Counted from the first letter of the stretch, positions 15,648-27,891 are shown. The stretch: 64,000 nucleotides of DNA from Sphingomonas sp. PP-CE-3G-477 (GCF_003050745.1 NZ_QAOF01000003.1:186001-250000); one strand, 5' to 3'. Numbers and translations are program-made. Notes: generated by a model from the letters alone, not told the origin.

Positions 15648-17141
15648 ATGATGGCTACCCGGAACGCAGAGGCATACGCCGCCGCGAACAAGACGTACGA
15701 GTGGGGCTTCTCCTCGGACATCGAACAGGAATTCGCGCCGAAAGGTCTGTCGGAAGACACGGTGCGCTTCATTTCCGCCAAGAAGGGCGAGCCGCAGTGG
15801 ATGCTCGACTGGCGGCTGAAGGCGTTCGCGTTGTGGCAGACGATGGAGGCGCCCGACTGGTCGAAGCTCAACGTGCCGCCGATCGATTACCAGGACGCGT
15901 ATTATTACGCGGAGCCCAAGGCGAAGCCGAAGCTCGGGTCGCTCGACGAGGTCGATCCGGAGATCCTGCGCGTCTACGAGAAGCTCGGCATCCCGATCGG
16001 CGAGCAGAAGATGCTGGCCGGCGTGGTCGAGGATCCGCTGAACGAGGACGGCACGCCCAAGCGTCGCGTCGCGGTGGATGCGGTGTTCGACAGCGTCTCG
16101 GTCGCGACCACGTTCCGCAAGGAGCTGGAGGCCGCGGGCGTGATCTTCCGCTCGATCTCCGAGGCGATCAAGGAATATCCCGAGCTCGTCCGGAAGTGGC
16201 TCGGCAAGGTCGTGCCGCAGCGTGATAACTATTTTGCGACGCTGAACTCGGCGGTCTTCTCGGACGGCACGTTCGTCTACATTCCGGAGGGCGTGCGCTG
16301 CCCGATGGAGCTGTCGACGTACTTCCGGATCAACGCCGAGAATACCGGGCAGTTCGAACGCACGCTGATCGTGGCGGACAAGGGCAGTTACGTCTCGTAT
16401 CTCGAAGGCTGCACCGCGCCGATGCGCGACGAGAACCAGCTTCATGCCGCCGTGGTCGAACTGGTCGTGCTCGACGATGCCGAGATCAAGTATTCGACCG
16501 TGCAGAACTGGTATCCGGGCGACGAGAACGGCGTCGGCGGGATCTACAATTTCGTCACCAAGCGTGCGCTGTGCCAGGGCAAGAACTCGAAGGTCAGCTG
16601 GACCCAGGTCGAGACCGGCAGTGCGATCACGTGGAAATACCCGTCGTGCGTGCTGCTCGGCGATGGTTCGGTCGGCGAGTTCTATTCGGTCGCGGTGACG
16701 AACAATCGCCAGCAGGCCGATACCGGCACGAAGATGATCCACCTCGGCAAGAATACGCGCTCGACGATCGTGTCGAAGGGGATTTCGGCGGGGCGTTCGG
16801 ACAACACGTATCGTGGGCTGGTGCGTGTCGCGCCGACTGCGGAGGGTGTACGGAACTTCACGCAGTGCGACAGCCTGCTGCTCGGCGACCAGTGCGGCGC
16901 GCATACCGTGCCGTACATCGAGGTCCGCAATCCCTCCGCGCAGATCGAGCATGAGGCGACGACGTCGAAAATCTCCGAGGACCAGCTGTTCTACGCGATG
17001 TCGCGCGGGCTGGACCAGGAGGCGGCGGTGGCGCTGATCGTGAATGGCTTTGCGCGGGAGGTGCTGCAGCAGCTGCCGATGGAGTTCGCGGTGGAAGCGC
17101 AGAAGCTGCTGGGGATTTCGCTGGAAGGCTCCGTGGGGTGA
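15648..17141 (+). CDS. sufB: Fe-S cluster assembly scaffold SufB
   Basis: A 497-aa scaffold subunit of the SufBC2D complex, on which clusters are built before transfer. Conserved blocks are visible: [13 protein letters not shown] near 43-55, [48 protein letters not shown] with the sulfur-acceptor Cys region, and the C-terminal [21 protein letters not shown] lies about 6 nt before the first of two tandem ATGs at 15648. SufC follows after about 100 nt containing a small palindrome. Confidence 0.97.
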   Translation: MMATRNAEAYAAANKTYEWGFSSDIEQEFAPKGLSEDTVRFISAKKGEPQWMLDWRLKAFALWQTMEAPDWSKLNVPPIDYQDAYYYAEPKAKPKLGSLDEVDPEILRVYEKLGIPIGEQKMLAGVVEDPLNEDGTPKRRVAVDAVFDSVSVATTFRKELEAAGVIFRSISEAIKEYPELVRKWLGKVVPQRDNYFATLNSAVFSDGTFVYIPEGVRCPMELSTYFRINAENTGQFERTLIVADKGSYVSYLEGCTAPMRDENQLHAAVVELVVLDDAEIKYSTVQNWYPGDENGVGGIYNFVTKRALCQGKNSKVSWTQVETGSAITWKYPSCVLLGDGSVGEFYSVAVTNNRQQADTGTKMIHLGKNTRSTIVSKGISAGRSDNTYRGLVRVAPTAEGVRNFTQCDSLLLGDQCGAHTVPYIEVRNPSAQIEHEATTSKISEDQLFYAMSRGLDQEAAVALIVNGFAREVLQQLPMEFAVEAQKLLGISLEGSVG

Positions 17142-17149
17142 TTCTTTGC

Positions 17150-17182
17150 TCCAGTCATTCCCGTCTTCGCAGGAATGACGGG
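17150..17182. repeat. Small palindrome related to family F
   Basis: CAGTCATTCCCGTCTTCGCAGGAATGACGGG in the sufB-sufC gap. The stem GTCATTCC/GGAATGAC closes an 8-nt loop. It is a single diverged unit and could act as an mRNA stability element within the operon. Confidence 0.6.
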
Positions 17183-17240
17183 ATGGGGTTGGGGCAGTCT
17201 GCGCCGCGCATTTTAGAGATTTGGAATTGGGCTACATTCG

Positions 17241-17980
<740 letters not shown>

Positions 17981-17984
<4 letters not shown>

Positions 17985-19060
17985 CGATGCTGCTCGACCT
18001 TCCCTCGACGCGCGAGGAATCGTGGCGCTGGGGTGATCCGGCGGCGATTGCGGCCGCGGCCGGACTGCCGCGCGGCGCCGCGCTGGACGCGGATGCGTGG
18101 TTTATGGACCTGCCGGGTGCGCGTGCGCTGTTCGTTGACGGCGTGCTGGATCAGGGTCGAAGCGATCTGCGCCACGTCACGATGACGGCGATCCATGGCG
18201 GCGAGCATGCGCTCGGTCGTCGTACAACGGGCAACGGTTGGTCGATCCGGGTCGAGGCGAACGCCGGCGTTGAGCTTCTCCAGATCGTCCACATTGCGCC
18301 CGGTGGCGAGAACCAGCTTCCGGCGGAGATCGTGCTGGCTGACGGCGCGAGCGCTTCGGTGGTCGAGACCTATGTCGGGGCAGGCTGGTCGAACCGGTCT
18401 ACGCGAATGATGCTTGGCAAGAGCGCTAAGCTGACGCGCGCGGTGCGGTTGCTTCAGGCCGGTGGTTTCGTGTCGTTGCGCGACGAGGTCGAGATCGGTG
18501 CCGAGGCGAGCCTGATCGTTACTGTGTTGGGCGCGGGCGATGCCGGGACGCGGATCGATGGGGCGATCACGGTGACGGGTGACGATGCGTTCGCCGAATA
18601 TGGCGGCGCGTTGCTGACGCGGAACGACCAGCGGCAGGAGTGTGCAGTGTCGGTCCGGCATGCGGCGCTGAACGGGCAGAGCAAGCAGATCTGGCGTGCG
18701 GTGGCTGCGGACAAGTCGACCGCAAGTCTTGCGGCGCGGGTCGAGGTCGCGCGCGATGCGCAGAAGACCGACGGCGTGCAGTCGCTCCGCGGGTTGCTGT
18801 TGCAGCGTACCGCGACGGTGAACCTGAAGCCCGAGCTGGAGATCTTCGCGGACGACGTGAAGTGCGCGCATGGCGCGACGGTCGGCGAACTCGATCAGCG
18901 CGCGCTATTCTACATGCAGAGCCGCGGGATCCCGCATGCCAAGGCGCAGGCGCTGCTCACGCGCGCGTTCGTCGGCGATGCGTTCGTGCAGATCGCGGAC
19001 GAGACGGTGCGCGAGGCTTTCGTGGCGGATGCGGATGCGTGGCTGGAGCGGGCATTATGA
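17981..19060 (+). CDS. sufD: Fe-S cluster assembly protein SufD
   Basis: A 359-aa SufD, partner of SufB in the SufBC2D scaffold, involved in iron entry. The N-terminal helical part (EESWRWGDPAAIAAAAGLP) is short, and the beta-helix core ends with the family hallmark KCAHGATVGELDQRALFYMQSRGIP. Start is GTG at 17981, overlapping the sufC stop as GTGA; an ATG at 17987 is the alternative. The 3' end overlaps sufS by ATGA. As in most family members, it lacks the sulfur-acceptor Cys of SufB. Confidence 0.95.
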
Positions 19061-20271
19061 GCGTGATCGCCGACGTTCGACCCCTGGATCGCCTGTCGGA
19101 CTTCCCCGCGATCCCGGAGGGCTGGGCGTATCTCGATACCGCCGCGACTGCGCAGAAGCCGCAGGAGGTAGTTGACGCGATCACGCGCGCATATGGCGAG
19201 ACCTACGCCACCGTGCACCGCGGCGTGTACCAGCGTTCTGCCGACATGACGGTCGCCTACGAAGCTGCACGGAAAGCCGTCGCGCGGTTCATAGGTGCCG
19301 GGTCGCCGGACGAGGTCGTCTTCGTCCGTGGTGCTACCGAAGCGATCAATCTGGTTGCGCAGTGCTGGGCCGGGACGCAGTTGAAGGCGGGCAATCGCAT
19401 TCTGCTCTCCATGCTTGAGCATCACTCGAACATCGTGCCTTGGCAGATGGTCGCGGAAGCGCGCGGCGTCGCGATCGACGTGTTGCCGCTGACGGCCGAC
19501 CACCGCATTGATCTCGACGCGATGGAGCGGATGATCACGCCGGCGCATAAGCTGGTCGCGCTCGGGCATGTCTCGAACGTGCTCGGCTCGGTGCTCGATG
19601 CCAAGCGCGCCACCGAGATCGCGCATTCGGTCGGCGCGAAGATCCTGCTCGACGGGTGCCAGTCGGTGCCGCGGATCGCGGTCGACGTGAAGGCGATCGG
19701 CTGCGATTTCTACGTGTTCTCTGGGCACAAGCTGTACGGGCCGACCGGGATCGGCGTGCTGTGGGCCAAGCCGAAACTGCTCGACGCGATGCCGCCGTAC
19801 CAGGGTGGCGGGTCGATGATCGACAAGGTGTCGTTCGCGAAAACCACCTATGCGCCGCCCCCGGGGCGGTTCGAGGCGGGGACGCCGCATATCGTCGGTG
19901 CGCTTGGGCTGCATGCGGCGATCGACTATGTCGAGAGCATCGGGCTCGACGCGATCCATGCGCACGAGACTGCACTGGTGACCGCCACGCGTGAGGCGCT
20001 GTCGGGGATCAATTCGGTGCGGCTGTATGGCCCGGCGGACTCGGCGGGGATCGTGAGCTTCACGATCGAGGGGGTTCATCCGCACGACATCGGCACCATA
20101 TTGGACGAGGAGCGCGTCGCGATCCGTGCCGGCCATCACTGCGCGCAGCCGTTGATGGAGGCGCTGGGCGTCGAGGCGACGGCACGCGCGAGTTTCGGCG
20201 TGTATAACGGGCCGGCGGACGTCGAGGCGCTGGTGCGCGGTATCGAGCGAGTAACGAGGATATTCGGATGA
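19057..20271 (+). CDS. sufS: Cysteine desulfurase SufS
   Basis: A 404-aa PLP-dependent group II desulfurase that supplies persulfide sulfur to the Suf scaffold. The Schiff-base lysine is Lys225 in FSGHKLYGPTG and the catalytic Cys362 lies in IRAGHHCAQPL; RFEAGTPHI for substrate binding is also present. The ATG at 19057 overlaps the sufD stop (ATGA), and a longer upstream frame is only sufD sequence. No sufE or sufU gene lies in the cluster, so the sulfur-acceptor partner must be elsewhere. Confidence 0.96.
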   Translation: MSVIADVRPLDRLSDFPAIPEGWAYLDTAATAQKPQEVVDAITRAYGETYATVHRGVYQRSADMTVAYEAARKAVARFIGAGSPDEVVFVRGATEAINLVAQCWAGTQLKAGNRILLSMLEHHSNIVPWQMVAEARGVAIDVLPLTADHRIDLDAMERMITPAHKLVALGHVSNVLGSVLDAKRATEIAHSVGAKILLDGCQSVPRIAVDVKAIGCDFYVFSGHKLYGPTGIGVLWAKPKLLDAMPPYQGGGSMIDKVSFAKTTYAPPPGRFEAGTPHIVGALGLHAAIDYVESIGLDAIHAHETALVTATREALSGINSVRLYGPADSAGIVSFTIEGVHPHDIGTILDEERVAIRAGHHCAQPLMEALGVEATARASFGVYNGPADVEALVRGIERVTRIFG

Positions 20272-20729
20272 GCGATCGGTTCGAGATCGAGGAAGTGGAT
20301 GCCGTCGCATCGCCGCCCAAGGCGCGCGTCGTGATGGAGACGGACTCCGACGCGGAGCGGAAGCGCGATTATCTTGCGGGTTTCCTGGCGCAGAAGCCGC
20401 AGGTGGATTCGCCCGGCGAGCCCGGTGGCGCGGTGTACGATGCGATCATCGATGCGCTGAAGGAGATCTACGATCCCGAGATCCCGGTGAACATCTATGA
20501 TCTGGGGCTGATCTACGGCGTCGAGGTGACCGAGGACGGGCATGCGGTGGTGGCGATGACGCTGACGACGCCGAACTGTCCGGTCGCGGAGTCGATGCCG
20601 GCGGAGGTCGAGATGCGGGTCGGGTCGGTGCCGGGGGTCGGGTTCGCGGAAGTGAACCTGGTTTGGGATCCACCTTGGGATCCGCAGAAGATGTCGGACG
20701 AGGCGAAGCTCGAGCTGGGCATGCTGTAA
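20268..20729 (+). CDS. sufT: SUF system Fe-S assembly protein SufT (MIP18/DUF59 family)
   Basis: A 153-aa protein with a disordered N-terminus and a C-terminal DUF59 domain: AIIDALKEIYDPEIPVNIYDLGLIYGV, then TTPNCPVAESMP with the conserved Cys, then VWDPPWDPQKMSDEAK. DUF59 proteins assist cluster maturation of target enzymes. It overlaps sufS by ATGA. The TIGR-type SUF assembly subfamily always sits in this operon position in alphaproteobacteria. Confidence 0.92.
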   Translation: MSDRFEIEEVDAVASPPKARVVMETDSDAERKRDYLAGFLAQKPQVDSPGEPGGAVYDAIIDALKEIYDPEIPVNIYDLGLIYGVEVTEDGHAVVAMTLTTPNCPVAESMPAEVEMRVGSVPGVGFAEVNLVWDPPWDPQKMSDEAKLELGML

Positions 20730-20736
20730 TCATTCC

Positions 20737-20837
20737 CGTCCCGCTTGCGGGAGGGGTTAGGGGAGGGGAGAGCGGAACGCTGCTGTTCAAGCCTTCCCCC
20801 GACCCCTCCCGCGGGCGGGAGGGGAGCAGAAGGAATT
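20737..20837. repeat. Twin palindromic repeat, family E, carrying a ribosome binding site
   Basis: Inverted CCCGTCCCGCTTGCGGGAGGGG and CCCCTCCCGCGGGCGGGAGGGG units about 50 nt apart in the sufT-sufA gap. The right unit continues into GGGGAGCAGAAGGAATT (20821-20837), whose AAGGA is 7 nt before the sufA ATG. The same 17 nt follow the repeat before ahpD at 58012-58028. Confidence 0.8.
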
Positions 20838-20841
20838 GGTG

Positions 20842-21195
20842 ATGGCGACGACATTGCGAGCACGGCCGGCGGCGCTGAACCTCACGGAGACGGCGCACGC
20901 GCGGATCGCCGATCTCATGGCGCGCGCGCCGGCGGATGCGATCGGGGTTAAGCTGTCGACGCCCAAGCGCGGGTGTTCGGGGCTGGCCTATTCGGTGGAT
21001 TACGTCACCGAGGCCAAGCCTTTCGACGAGCGGATCGATACGCCGGGTGGGACCTTGTTCGTCGATGGCGGGTCGATCCTGTACCTGATCGGGTCGACGA
21101 TGGACTGGGTGGAGGACGATTTTACCGCAGGGTTCGTGTTTCAGAATCCGAATGCCAAGGGCGCGTGCGGGTGCGGGGAAAGCTTCACCGTTTGA
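20842..21195 (+). CDS. sufA: A-type Fe-S carrier SufA/IscA (HesB family)
   Basis: A 117-aa A-type carrier passing clusters from SufBCD to apo-proteins. The three cluster cysteines are present: Cys45 in KRGCSGLAY and the C-terminal pair in GACGCGESF. TTG, GTG and ATG codons lie in tandem at 20836-20844; the ATG at 20842 fits the AGAAGGA ribosome binding site 7 nt upstream, which belongs to the preceding repeat. It is the last gene of the suf cluster. Confidence 0.94.
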   Translation: MATTLRARPAALNLTETAHARIADLMARAPADAIGVKLSTPKRGCSGLAYSVDYVTEAKPFDERIDTPGGTLFVDGGSILYLIGSTMDWVEDDFTAGFVFQNPNAKGACGCGESFTV

Positions 21196-21215
21196 GTTCC
21201 AGCGTTAGCTAGTTT

Positions 21216-21268
21216 GGGTCCCCGCGAAGGTGGGAACCGAGGCTGGGCTCACGCCTTCGCGGGAGAAC
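21216..21268. repeat. Palindromic repeat, family A (diverged)
   Basis: A 53-bp copy with CCCCGCGAAGGTGGG and ACGCCTTCGCGGG arms and several mismatches, downstream of sufA. Confidence 0.75.
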
Positions 21269-21308
21269 AAGGACGAGCGTACTCACGTTCGATTTTGGCT
21301 CCTCTTCT

Positions 21309-21412
21309 ACCACTCCGGCGAAGGCCGGGGCCCAGTTGGGAGACGCTGCTGACATAGCGATGCGCATCCACGATGACCTTGCCAACTGGACCTCGGCTTC
21401 CGCCGGGGAGTA
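21309..21412. repeat. Twin palindromic repeat, family B (diverged)
   Basis: CCACTCCGGCGAAGGCCGGGG plus CCCAGTTGG at the left and CCAACTGGACC plus GGCTTCCGCCGGGG at the right, with a 38-40 nt unrelated linker. Confidence 0.75.
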
Positions 21413-21493
21413 GGTTCTCGCTGGGGCGAGTGGTTGGCTGCCGACCTTGCCCCCCGGTCCCGTCCTGTGCCACTCCCCGCCCAACAAGAGGGG

Positions 21494-22891
21494 ATGTCCG
21501 TGGCCAGTCTGTTTCGCCGAAAAATCGTTACCGAGCAGCCGCCCGAGCATCAGCTCGCGCGGACGCTATCGTGGCCGCATCTGGTCGCCATGGGCGTCGG
21601 CGGGATCGTCGGTACCGGTATCCTGACGCTGATCGGCGTAGGAGCAGGGCTTGCCGGGCCTGCGGTGATCCTGTCCTTCATCATCGCCGGCGGGATCTGT
21701 GCCTGCGCGGCGCTCGCCTATGCCGAGATGGCGACGATGATCCCCGCCTCGGGCAGCGCGTACACCTACAGCTATGTCGTGCTCGGCGAGCTGATTGCGT
21801 GGGTGATCGGCTGGTCGCTGATCCTCGAATACTCCCTCGTGGTGTCGACCGTCGCAGTCGGCTGGTCGGGCTATGCCGCGCCGTTGCTGCGCGGCGCGTT
21901 CGGCTTCCCCGAGGCGCTGACACTCAGCCCCGAACTCGGCGGTATACTCAACGTGCCGGCGATCTTCATCATCGCGGTCGTCGCCGGCGTGCTGTCATTC
22001 GGCACGCGTGAGAGTGCGACGCTGAACGCGGTGCTCGTCGGCGTGAAGATGATCGCGCTGACCGTGTTCGTGTTCATCGCGCTGCATTATTTCAACAGCG
22101 CCAACCTGCACCCGTTCATGCCCTACGGCTTTCCCAAGGCCGTGCAGCCCGACGGGGCCGAGCGCGGCGTGATGGCGGCGGCGGCGATCATCTTCTTCGC
22201 GTTTTACGGCTTCGACGCGATTTCCACCGCGGCGGAGGAGACCAAGAACCCCGGCCGCGATCTCGCGATCGGGATCGTCGGGTCGATGGTCGCGTGCATC
22301 GCGATCTACATCCTCGTCGCGGTGGCAGCCGTCGGCGCGCTGTCCTACACGCGTTTCGCAGGGAGCGCAGAGCCACTCGCGCTGATCCTTCGCGAGATTG
22401 GCCGGCCGGGCTTCGCGACATTCCTCGGTGCTTCCGCTGTCATTGCGTTGCCGACGGTGCTGCTCGCGTTCCTGTTCGGCCAGAGCCGGATCTTCTTCAC
22501 GATGGCGCGCGACGGGTTGCTCCCGCTGAGCCTCGCCAAGGTGTCGCGGCGAGGTGCCCCCGTCCGCATCACGTGGATCACCGCGGCGATCGTCGCTGTT
22601 ATCGCAGGCCTGTTGCCGCTCGCCGAGATTGCCGCGCTGGCCAACGCGGGGACGCTCGCTGCCTTCGTCGCAGTCTGTGCGTGCATGCTGGTGATGCGCC
22701 GCCGCGCGCCCGACGCCTTGCGGACGTTCCGGGCACCGGCAGCGACGCTGGTCGGGGCGATCGGTATCCTTGGCTGCCTGTACCTCTTCTTCAGCCTGCC
22801 TTCGAAGACGCAGCTGTATTTCGGGCTGTGGAACCTGCTCGGGCTGGTGATCTACTTCGTCTATGCGCGGCCGAGAGCGCTGGCCGAATGA
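21494..22891 (+). CDS. APC-family amino acid permease
   Basis: A cationic-amino-acid-transporter-like permease of about 465 aa, with roughly 12 to 13 hydrophobic helices. The first helix carries the APC signature GVGGIVGTGILTLIG near 39-53, and EETKNPGRDLAIGI is the conserved loop after TM6. AGAGGGG precedes the ATG at 21494; an upstream ATG at 21434 reads through non-conserved sequence and is not preferred. Its stop overlaps the start of mtnP, which may indicate a joint role in nucleoside or methionine-related salvage, but substrate specificity is not visible. Confidence 0.88.
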   Translation: MSVASLFRRKIVTEQPPEHQLARTLSWPHLVAMGVGGIVGTGILTLIGVGAGLAGPAVILSFIIAGGICACAALAYAEMATMIPASGSAYTYSYVVLGELIAWVIGWSLILEYSLVVSTVAVGWSGYAAPLLRGAFGFPEALTLSPELGGILNVPAIFIIAVVAGVLSFGTRESATLNAVLVGVKMIALTVFVFIALHYFNSANLHPFMPYGFPKAVQPDGAERGVMAAAAIIFFAFYGFDAISTAAEETKNPGRDLAIGIVGSMVACIAIYILVAVAAVGALSYTRFAGSAEPLALILREIGRPGFATFLGASAVIALPTVLLAFLFGQSRIFFTMARDGLLPLSLAKVSRRGAPVRITWITAAIVAVIAGLLPLAEIAALANAGTLAAFVAVCACMLVMRRRAPDALRTFRAPAATLVGAIGILGCLYLFFSLPSKTQLYFGLWNLLGLVIYFVYARPRALAE

Positions 22892-23760
22892 GTGGCTGGA
22901 CGATCGGGATCATCGGCGGCTCGGGACTGTATGCGGTCGACGGGATCGAGGACGGGCGTTGGCAGACGGTGGAGACGCCCTGGGGCGAGCCATCCGATGC
23001 GATCTATACCGGGCGAGTCGGGCGTGTCGGAGTCGCGTTCCTGCCGCGGCATGGGCGGGGGCACCGGATCTCGCCTTCGGAGCTGAACGCGCGGGCGAAT
23101 ATCGATGCGTTGAAGCGCCTTGGCGTAACGGACGTGTTGGCGGTGTCGTCGGTCGGCTCGCTGGTCGAGCAGCGGCCGCCGGGGAGTTTCACCGTGGTCG
23201 ACCAGTTCATCGATCGGACCAAGGGCCGTGTGTCGAGCTTCTTCGGAACGGGCCTTGTCGCGCATGTGTCGATGGCGGATCCGGTCTGCCCGCGGCTGTC
23301 GCGCTATGCCACCGAGGCCGGGCGGGAGGCGGGCGCGCAGGTCGACGACCGCGGCATGTATCTCGCGATGGAAGGTCCGCAATTCTCGACGCGCGCGGAA
23401 AGCAGGCTCTACCGGCAATGGGGGTGCGACGTGATCGGGATGACCGCGATGCCGGAGGCGAAGCTCGCACGGGAGGCGGAGCTTCCGTACGCGCTGGTCG
23501 GGATGGTGACGGATTACGATTGCTGGCGCGAGGACGAGGTGGGCGTCGATGTCGCGCAGGTCGTGGCGCAGCTTGGTGCGAATGCGGCGAAGGCTCGGGC
23601 GATGGTGATGGCGCTGCTGCGCGCGTTGCCGGTGGAGCGGGAGGCTTCGCCGATCGATACGTGCCTCGATAGCGCGATCATTACGGCGCGGGAGGCTCGC
23701 GATCCCGCGCTGGTGGCGAAGCTGGATGCCGTGGCGGGGCGGGCGCTTTCTCGGGGCTGA
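22888..23760 (+). CDS. mtnP: S-methyl-5'-thioadenosine phosphorylase
   Basis: A 290-aa PNP-family nucleoside phosphorylase that splits methylthioadenosine, a by-product of polyamine synthesis, into adenine and methylthioribose-1-phosphate. N-terminal GIIGGSGLY, phosphate-binding FLPRHGRGHRISP, and MEGPQFSTRAES with GMTAMPEAKLARE are all diagnostic. The last follows the MTAP rather than PNP form, as does VTDYDCW. The ATG at 22888 overlaps the permease stop by four bases. Confidence 0.93.
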   Translation: MSGWTIGIIGGSGLYAVDGIEDGRWQTVETPWGEPSDAIYTGRVGRVGVAFLPRHGRGHRISPSELNARANIDALKRLGVTDVLAVSSVGSLVEQRPPGSFTVVDQFIDRTKGRVSSFFGTGLVAHVSMADPVCPRLSRYATEAGREAGAQVDDRGMYLAMEGPQFSTRAESRLYRQWGCDVIGMTAMPEAKLAREAELPYALVGMVTDYDCWREDEVGVDVAQVVAQLGANAAKARAMVMALLRALPVEREASPIDTCLDSAIITAREARDPALVAKLDAVAGRALSRG

Positions 23761-23770
23761 AGCTTGGCCT

Positions 23771-23870
23771 TGCCCTCACCTTTCCCACCGGCAAGAGCCG
23801 GCGGGCTCCTTCCCTCTCCCGATGGGAGAGGGGGAGACGGCGAAGGCGGCGAGGGTGAGGGCAGGGGGCG
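23771..23870. repeat. Palindromic repeats, family C
   Basis: Repeated CCCTCACC, CCTTCCCTCTCCC and GGGAGAGGGGGAGA units forming inverted pairs just after mtnP. They open a 558-nt gene-free stretch (23761-24318). Confidence 0.7.
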
Positions 23871-23885
23871 CTAGCGATGGCGCTT

Positions 23886-23921
23886 GGAACCCTGGGCTCC
23901 CGCTTTCGCGGGAGAACAAGG
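23886..23921. repeat. Half copy of palindromic repeat family A
   Basis: GGAACCCTGGGCTCCCGC then TTTCGCGGGAGAAC: the right half of the family A unit, with its left hairpin missing. Confidence 0.7.
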
Positions 23922-23950
23922 TTGGCCGCGCTTTGTGAAAAGTTCGTCAT

Positions 23951-23989
23951 TCGCCGCGTTCGACATATTCCTGCAACATAACGCGGCGA
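23951..23989 (+). other. Perfect 10-bp stem, possible 5' part of a small RNA
   Basis: TCGCCGCGTT (23951-23960) pairs perfectly with AACGCGGCGA (23980-23989) around a 19-nt AT-rich loop. It lies upstream of the candidate small RNA at 24036 and may be the 5' domain of the same transcript or a regulatory site. No promoter could be assigned with confidence. Confidence 0.4.
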
Positions 23990-24035
23990 AGGGGAGAGCG
24001 TCGCCGCTCCCTCTCCCCCTGTGGACGGCGATTTG

Positions 24036-24106
24036 ACCGGGTCTCCCCTGTCCCGGTCTTCTCCCTGAACTACGGGGCGATCCTCGCGATCGCCCCGCCT
24101 TTTTTT
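24036..24106 (+). ncRNA. Candidate trans-acting small RNA with C-rich loops
   Basis: Three elements in order: hairpin ACCGGG-(TCTCCCCTGT)-CCCGGT with a CU-rich loop (24036-24057), an unpaired CTTCTCCCTGAACTA (24058-24072), and an intrinsic terminator (24073-24106). Loops rich in CUCCC can pair with ribosome binding sites, and this layout resembles alphaproteobacterial small RNAs with anti-Shine-Dalgarno loops. The region has no plausible ORF and lies between mtnP and the opposing acnA. The 5' end is unknown and could reach 23951. No known Rfam family is recognised. Confidence 0.5.
24073..24106 (+). terminator. Strong intrinsic terminator
   Basis: Perfect 9-bp stem CGGGGCGAT / ATCGCCCCG with a 7-nt loop, then CC and seven T residues. 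It is the best Rho-independent terminator in the window. It lies 310 nt after mtnP, too far to be its simplest end, which supports a separate small transcript. Confidence 0.85.
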
Positions 24107-24173
24107 CGTTCTGGGAGCGAGTGCGGGGCCTTCGTCGGCTCGCGCAGATCGTCCTTCATCATCCGCCAATACA

Positions 24174-24256
24174 CGTCATCCCAGCGAGCGCTGGGATATT
24201 CCTCGTGGCGGGCGACGTGTGCCTCACGGGAATATCCCAGCTTTCGCTGGGATGAC
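24174..24256. repeat. Twin palindromic repeat, family F
   Basis: GTCATCCCAGCGAGCGCTGGGATATTCC and the inverted GGAATATCCCAGC plus TTTCGCTGGGATGAC, separated by a short GTGG...CAC arm. Confidence 0.8.
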
Positions 24257-24282
24257 GGTAGTTGTTGGCGTTGAAGCGTTGG

Positions 24283-24310
24283 CGTCGTCCCGGACCGCTC
24301 CGGGACGACG
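24283..24310 (-). terminator. Perfect 12-bp hairpin after acnA
   Basis: CGTCGTCCCGGA pairs with TCCGGGACGACG over a 4-nt loop, 9 nt past the acnA stop. There is no T-tract on the minus strand, so it may protect the mRNA 3' end rather than terminate on its own. Confidence 0.6.
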
Positions 24311-24318
24311 TTGCAGCC

Positions 24319-27003
<2,685 letters not shown>

Positions 27004-27184
27004 AGGGGTCCTTCCCGTGGGCGTCGGGCCGCCGGGCGCCGAGGGGAAAGCAGCCGTATAGGCCACGCGGGCGCGTCGGGGACCGAGCGAAAAATGCTGT
27101 TACCGTAGGGGCCTTAGCAAGGGGGAACGCATCGGGGAAGGGCGCGGGTGCCTGTGCGACGCGGTAATCTTCGCGACCCCCTGC

Positions 27185-27209
27185 GGCTCGGCTCGGCTCG
27201 GCTCGGCTC
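27185..27209. repeat. Pentanucleotide tandem repeat (GGCTC)5
   Basis: Five uninterrupted GGCTC units between acnA and the next minus-strand gene. It is not in a recognised coding frame. Confidence 0.9.
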
Positions 27210-27247
27210 GCGTGCGGCGTCGGGCTTTCGGCGGCGCGCTATTAGAG

Positions 27248-27613
27248 TCAGGCCGGTCCGTCGGTCTGGTGGATGCCGCTGGCGTCGCGCAGGAACGCTT
27301 CCATGCGGTCCAGCGCGGACGGTGTCAGCGTCACCGCGCCACCCTCAGGATAGGGCGCGACCTGCGCGTCGGCGACGAGGTGCGCGAGCCAGCGCTGGCC
27401 GACGCCCGGCGGCGTTCCGGTTAGCGTGATCAGTTGGGTCTCGGACAGAGTATCGCCCTTTGCCTGCGCGACGAACAGGCGCAGCATCATGTTCCAGGCA
27501 TGTTCGTCGAAGATCTCGCTGGGAAACACCTCCGACCGCAAGGCGCGAACGTGGATGAGGTTCTCGGCGGTTTGTGCGGACGTTGTTTGTGCCGATTCGG
27601 TTTTGTTTGCCAT
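27248..27613 (-). CDS. Winged-helix (MarR-like) DNA-binding protein, uncharacterised
   Basis: A 121-aa protein from the ATG at 27613. The central part, SEVFPSEIFDEHAWNMMLRL followed by SETQLITLTGTPPGVGQRWLAHLV, resembles the winged-helix domain found at the C-terminus of many sphingomonad regulators, in which a small acidic helix precedes a MarR-type recognition helix. It ends with LTPSALDRMEAFL, like the wing and last helix of MarR proteins. No receiver or ligand domain is present. The first 20 or so residues look disordered. Function unknown; a transcription factor is the best inference. Confidence 0.65.
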   Translation of the reverse strand: MANKTESAQTTSAQTAENLIHVRALRSEVFPSEIFDEHAWNMMLRLFVAQAKGDTLSETQLITLTGTPPGVGQRWLAHLVADAQVAPYPEGGAVTLTPSALDRMEAFLRDASGIHQTDGPA

Positions 27614-27741
27614 GGCGGATGCTAAGCGCGGCGAAGACGGCACGCCATAGCGTAAAGGCAATTTTGTGGCTGATCCAAGTCAGTTGGCGCCGCTATAACC
27701 TGGTGTATTGCGGCCTCCCGCCGGAGCGCCGATCAGGGCGC

Positions 27742-27891
27742 ATGGCGGTTGAGCGAGAAGATGCCGAGGCGTTGCGCGATGCGGTCGCACGAGCGCTGCT
27801 GATCGCCGACGAGCGACGGGATCACCTCGTCGGTGCGTTGCTGGCCCAGTGCCTCGATGAACTCGACCGGCCGTTGGCATGGGACGGTTGA
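27742..27891 (+). CDS. Small hypothetical protein (49 aa)
   Basis: A 49-codon ORF from ATG at 27742, mostly alpha-helical: ALRDAVARALLIADERRDHL and LLAQCLDELDRPLAW. The composition is typical of small conserved helical proteins seen in sphingomonads, and it is preceded by no strong ribosome binding site. No domain recognised. It could be a chance ORF in GC-rich DNA; the amphipathic pattern argues mildly for coding. Confidence 0.4.
   Translation: MAVEREDAEALRDAVARALLIADERRDHLVGALLAQCLDELDRPLAWDG

Noticed and set aside
15540..16952. A 470-codon open frame antisense to sufB
   Set aside because: Antisense to a strongly conserved gene and runs through the sufR-sufB hairpin; no motif.
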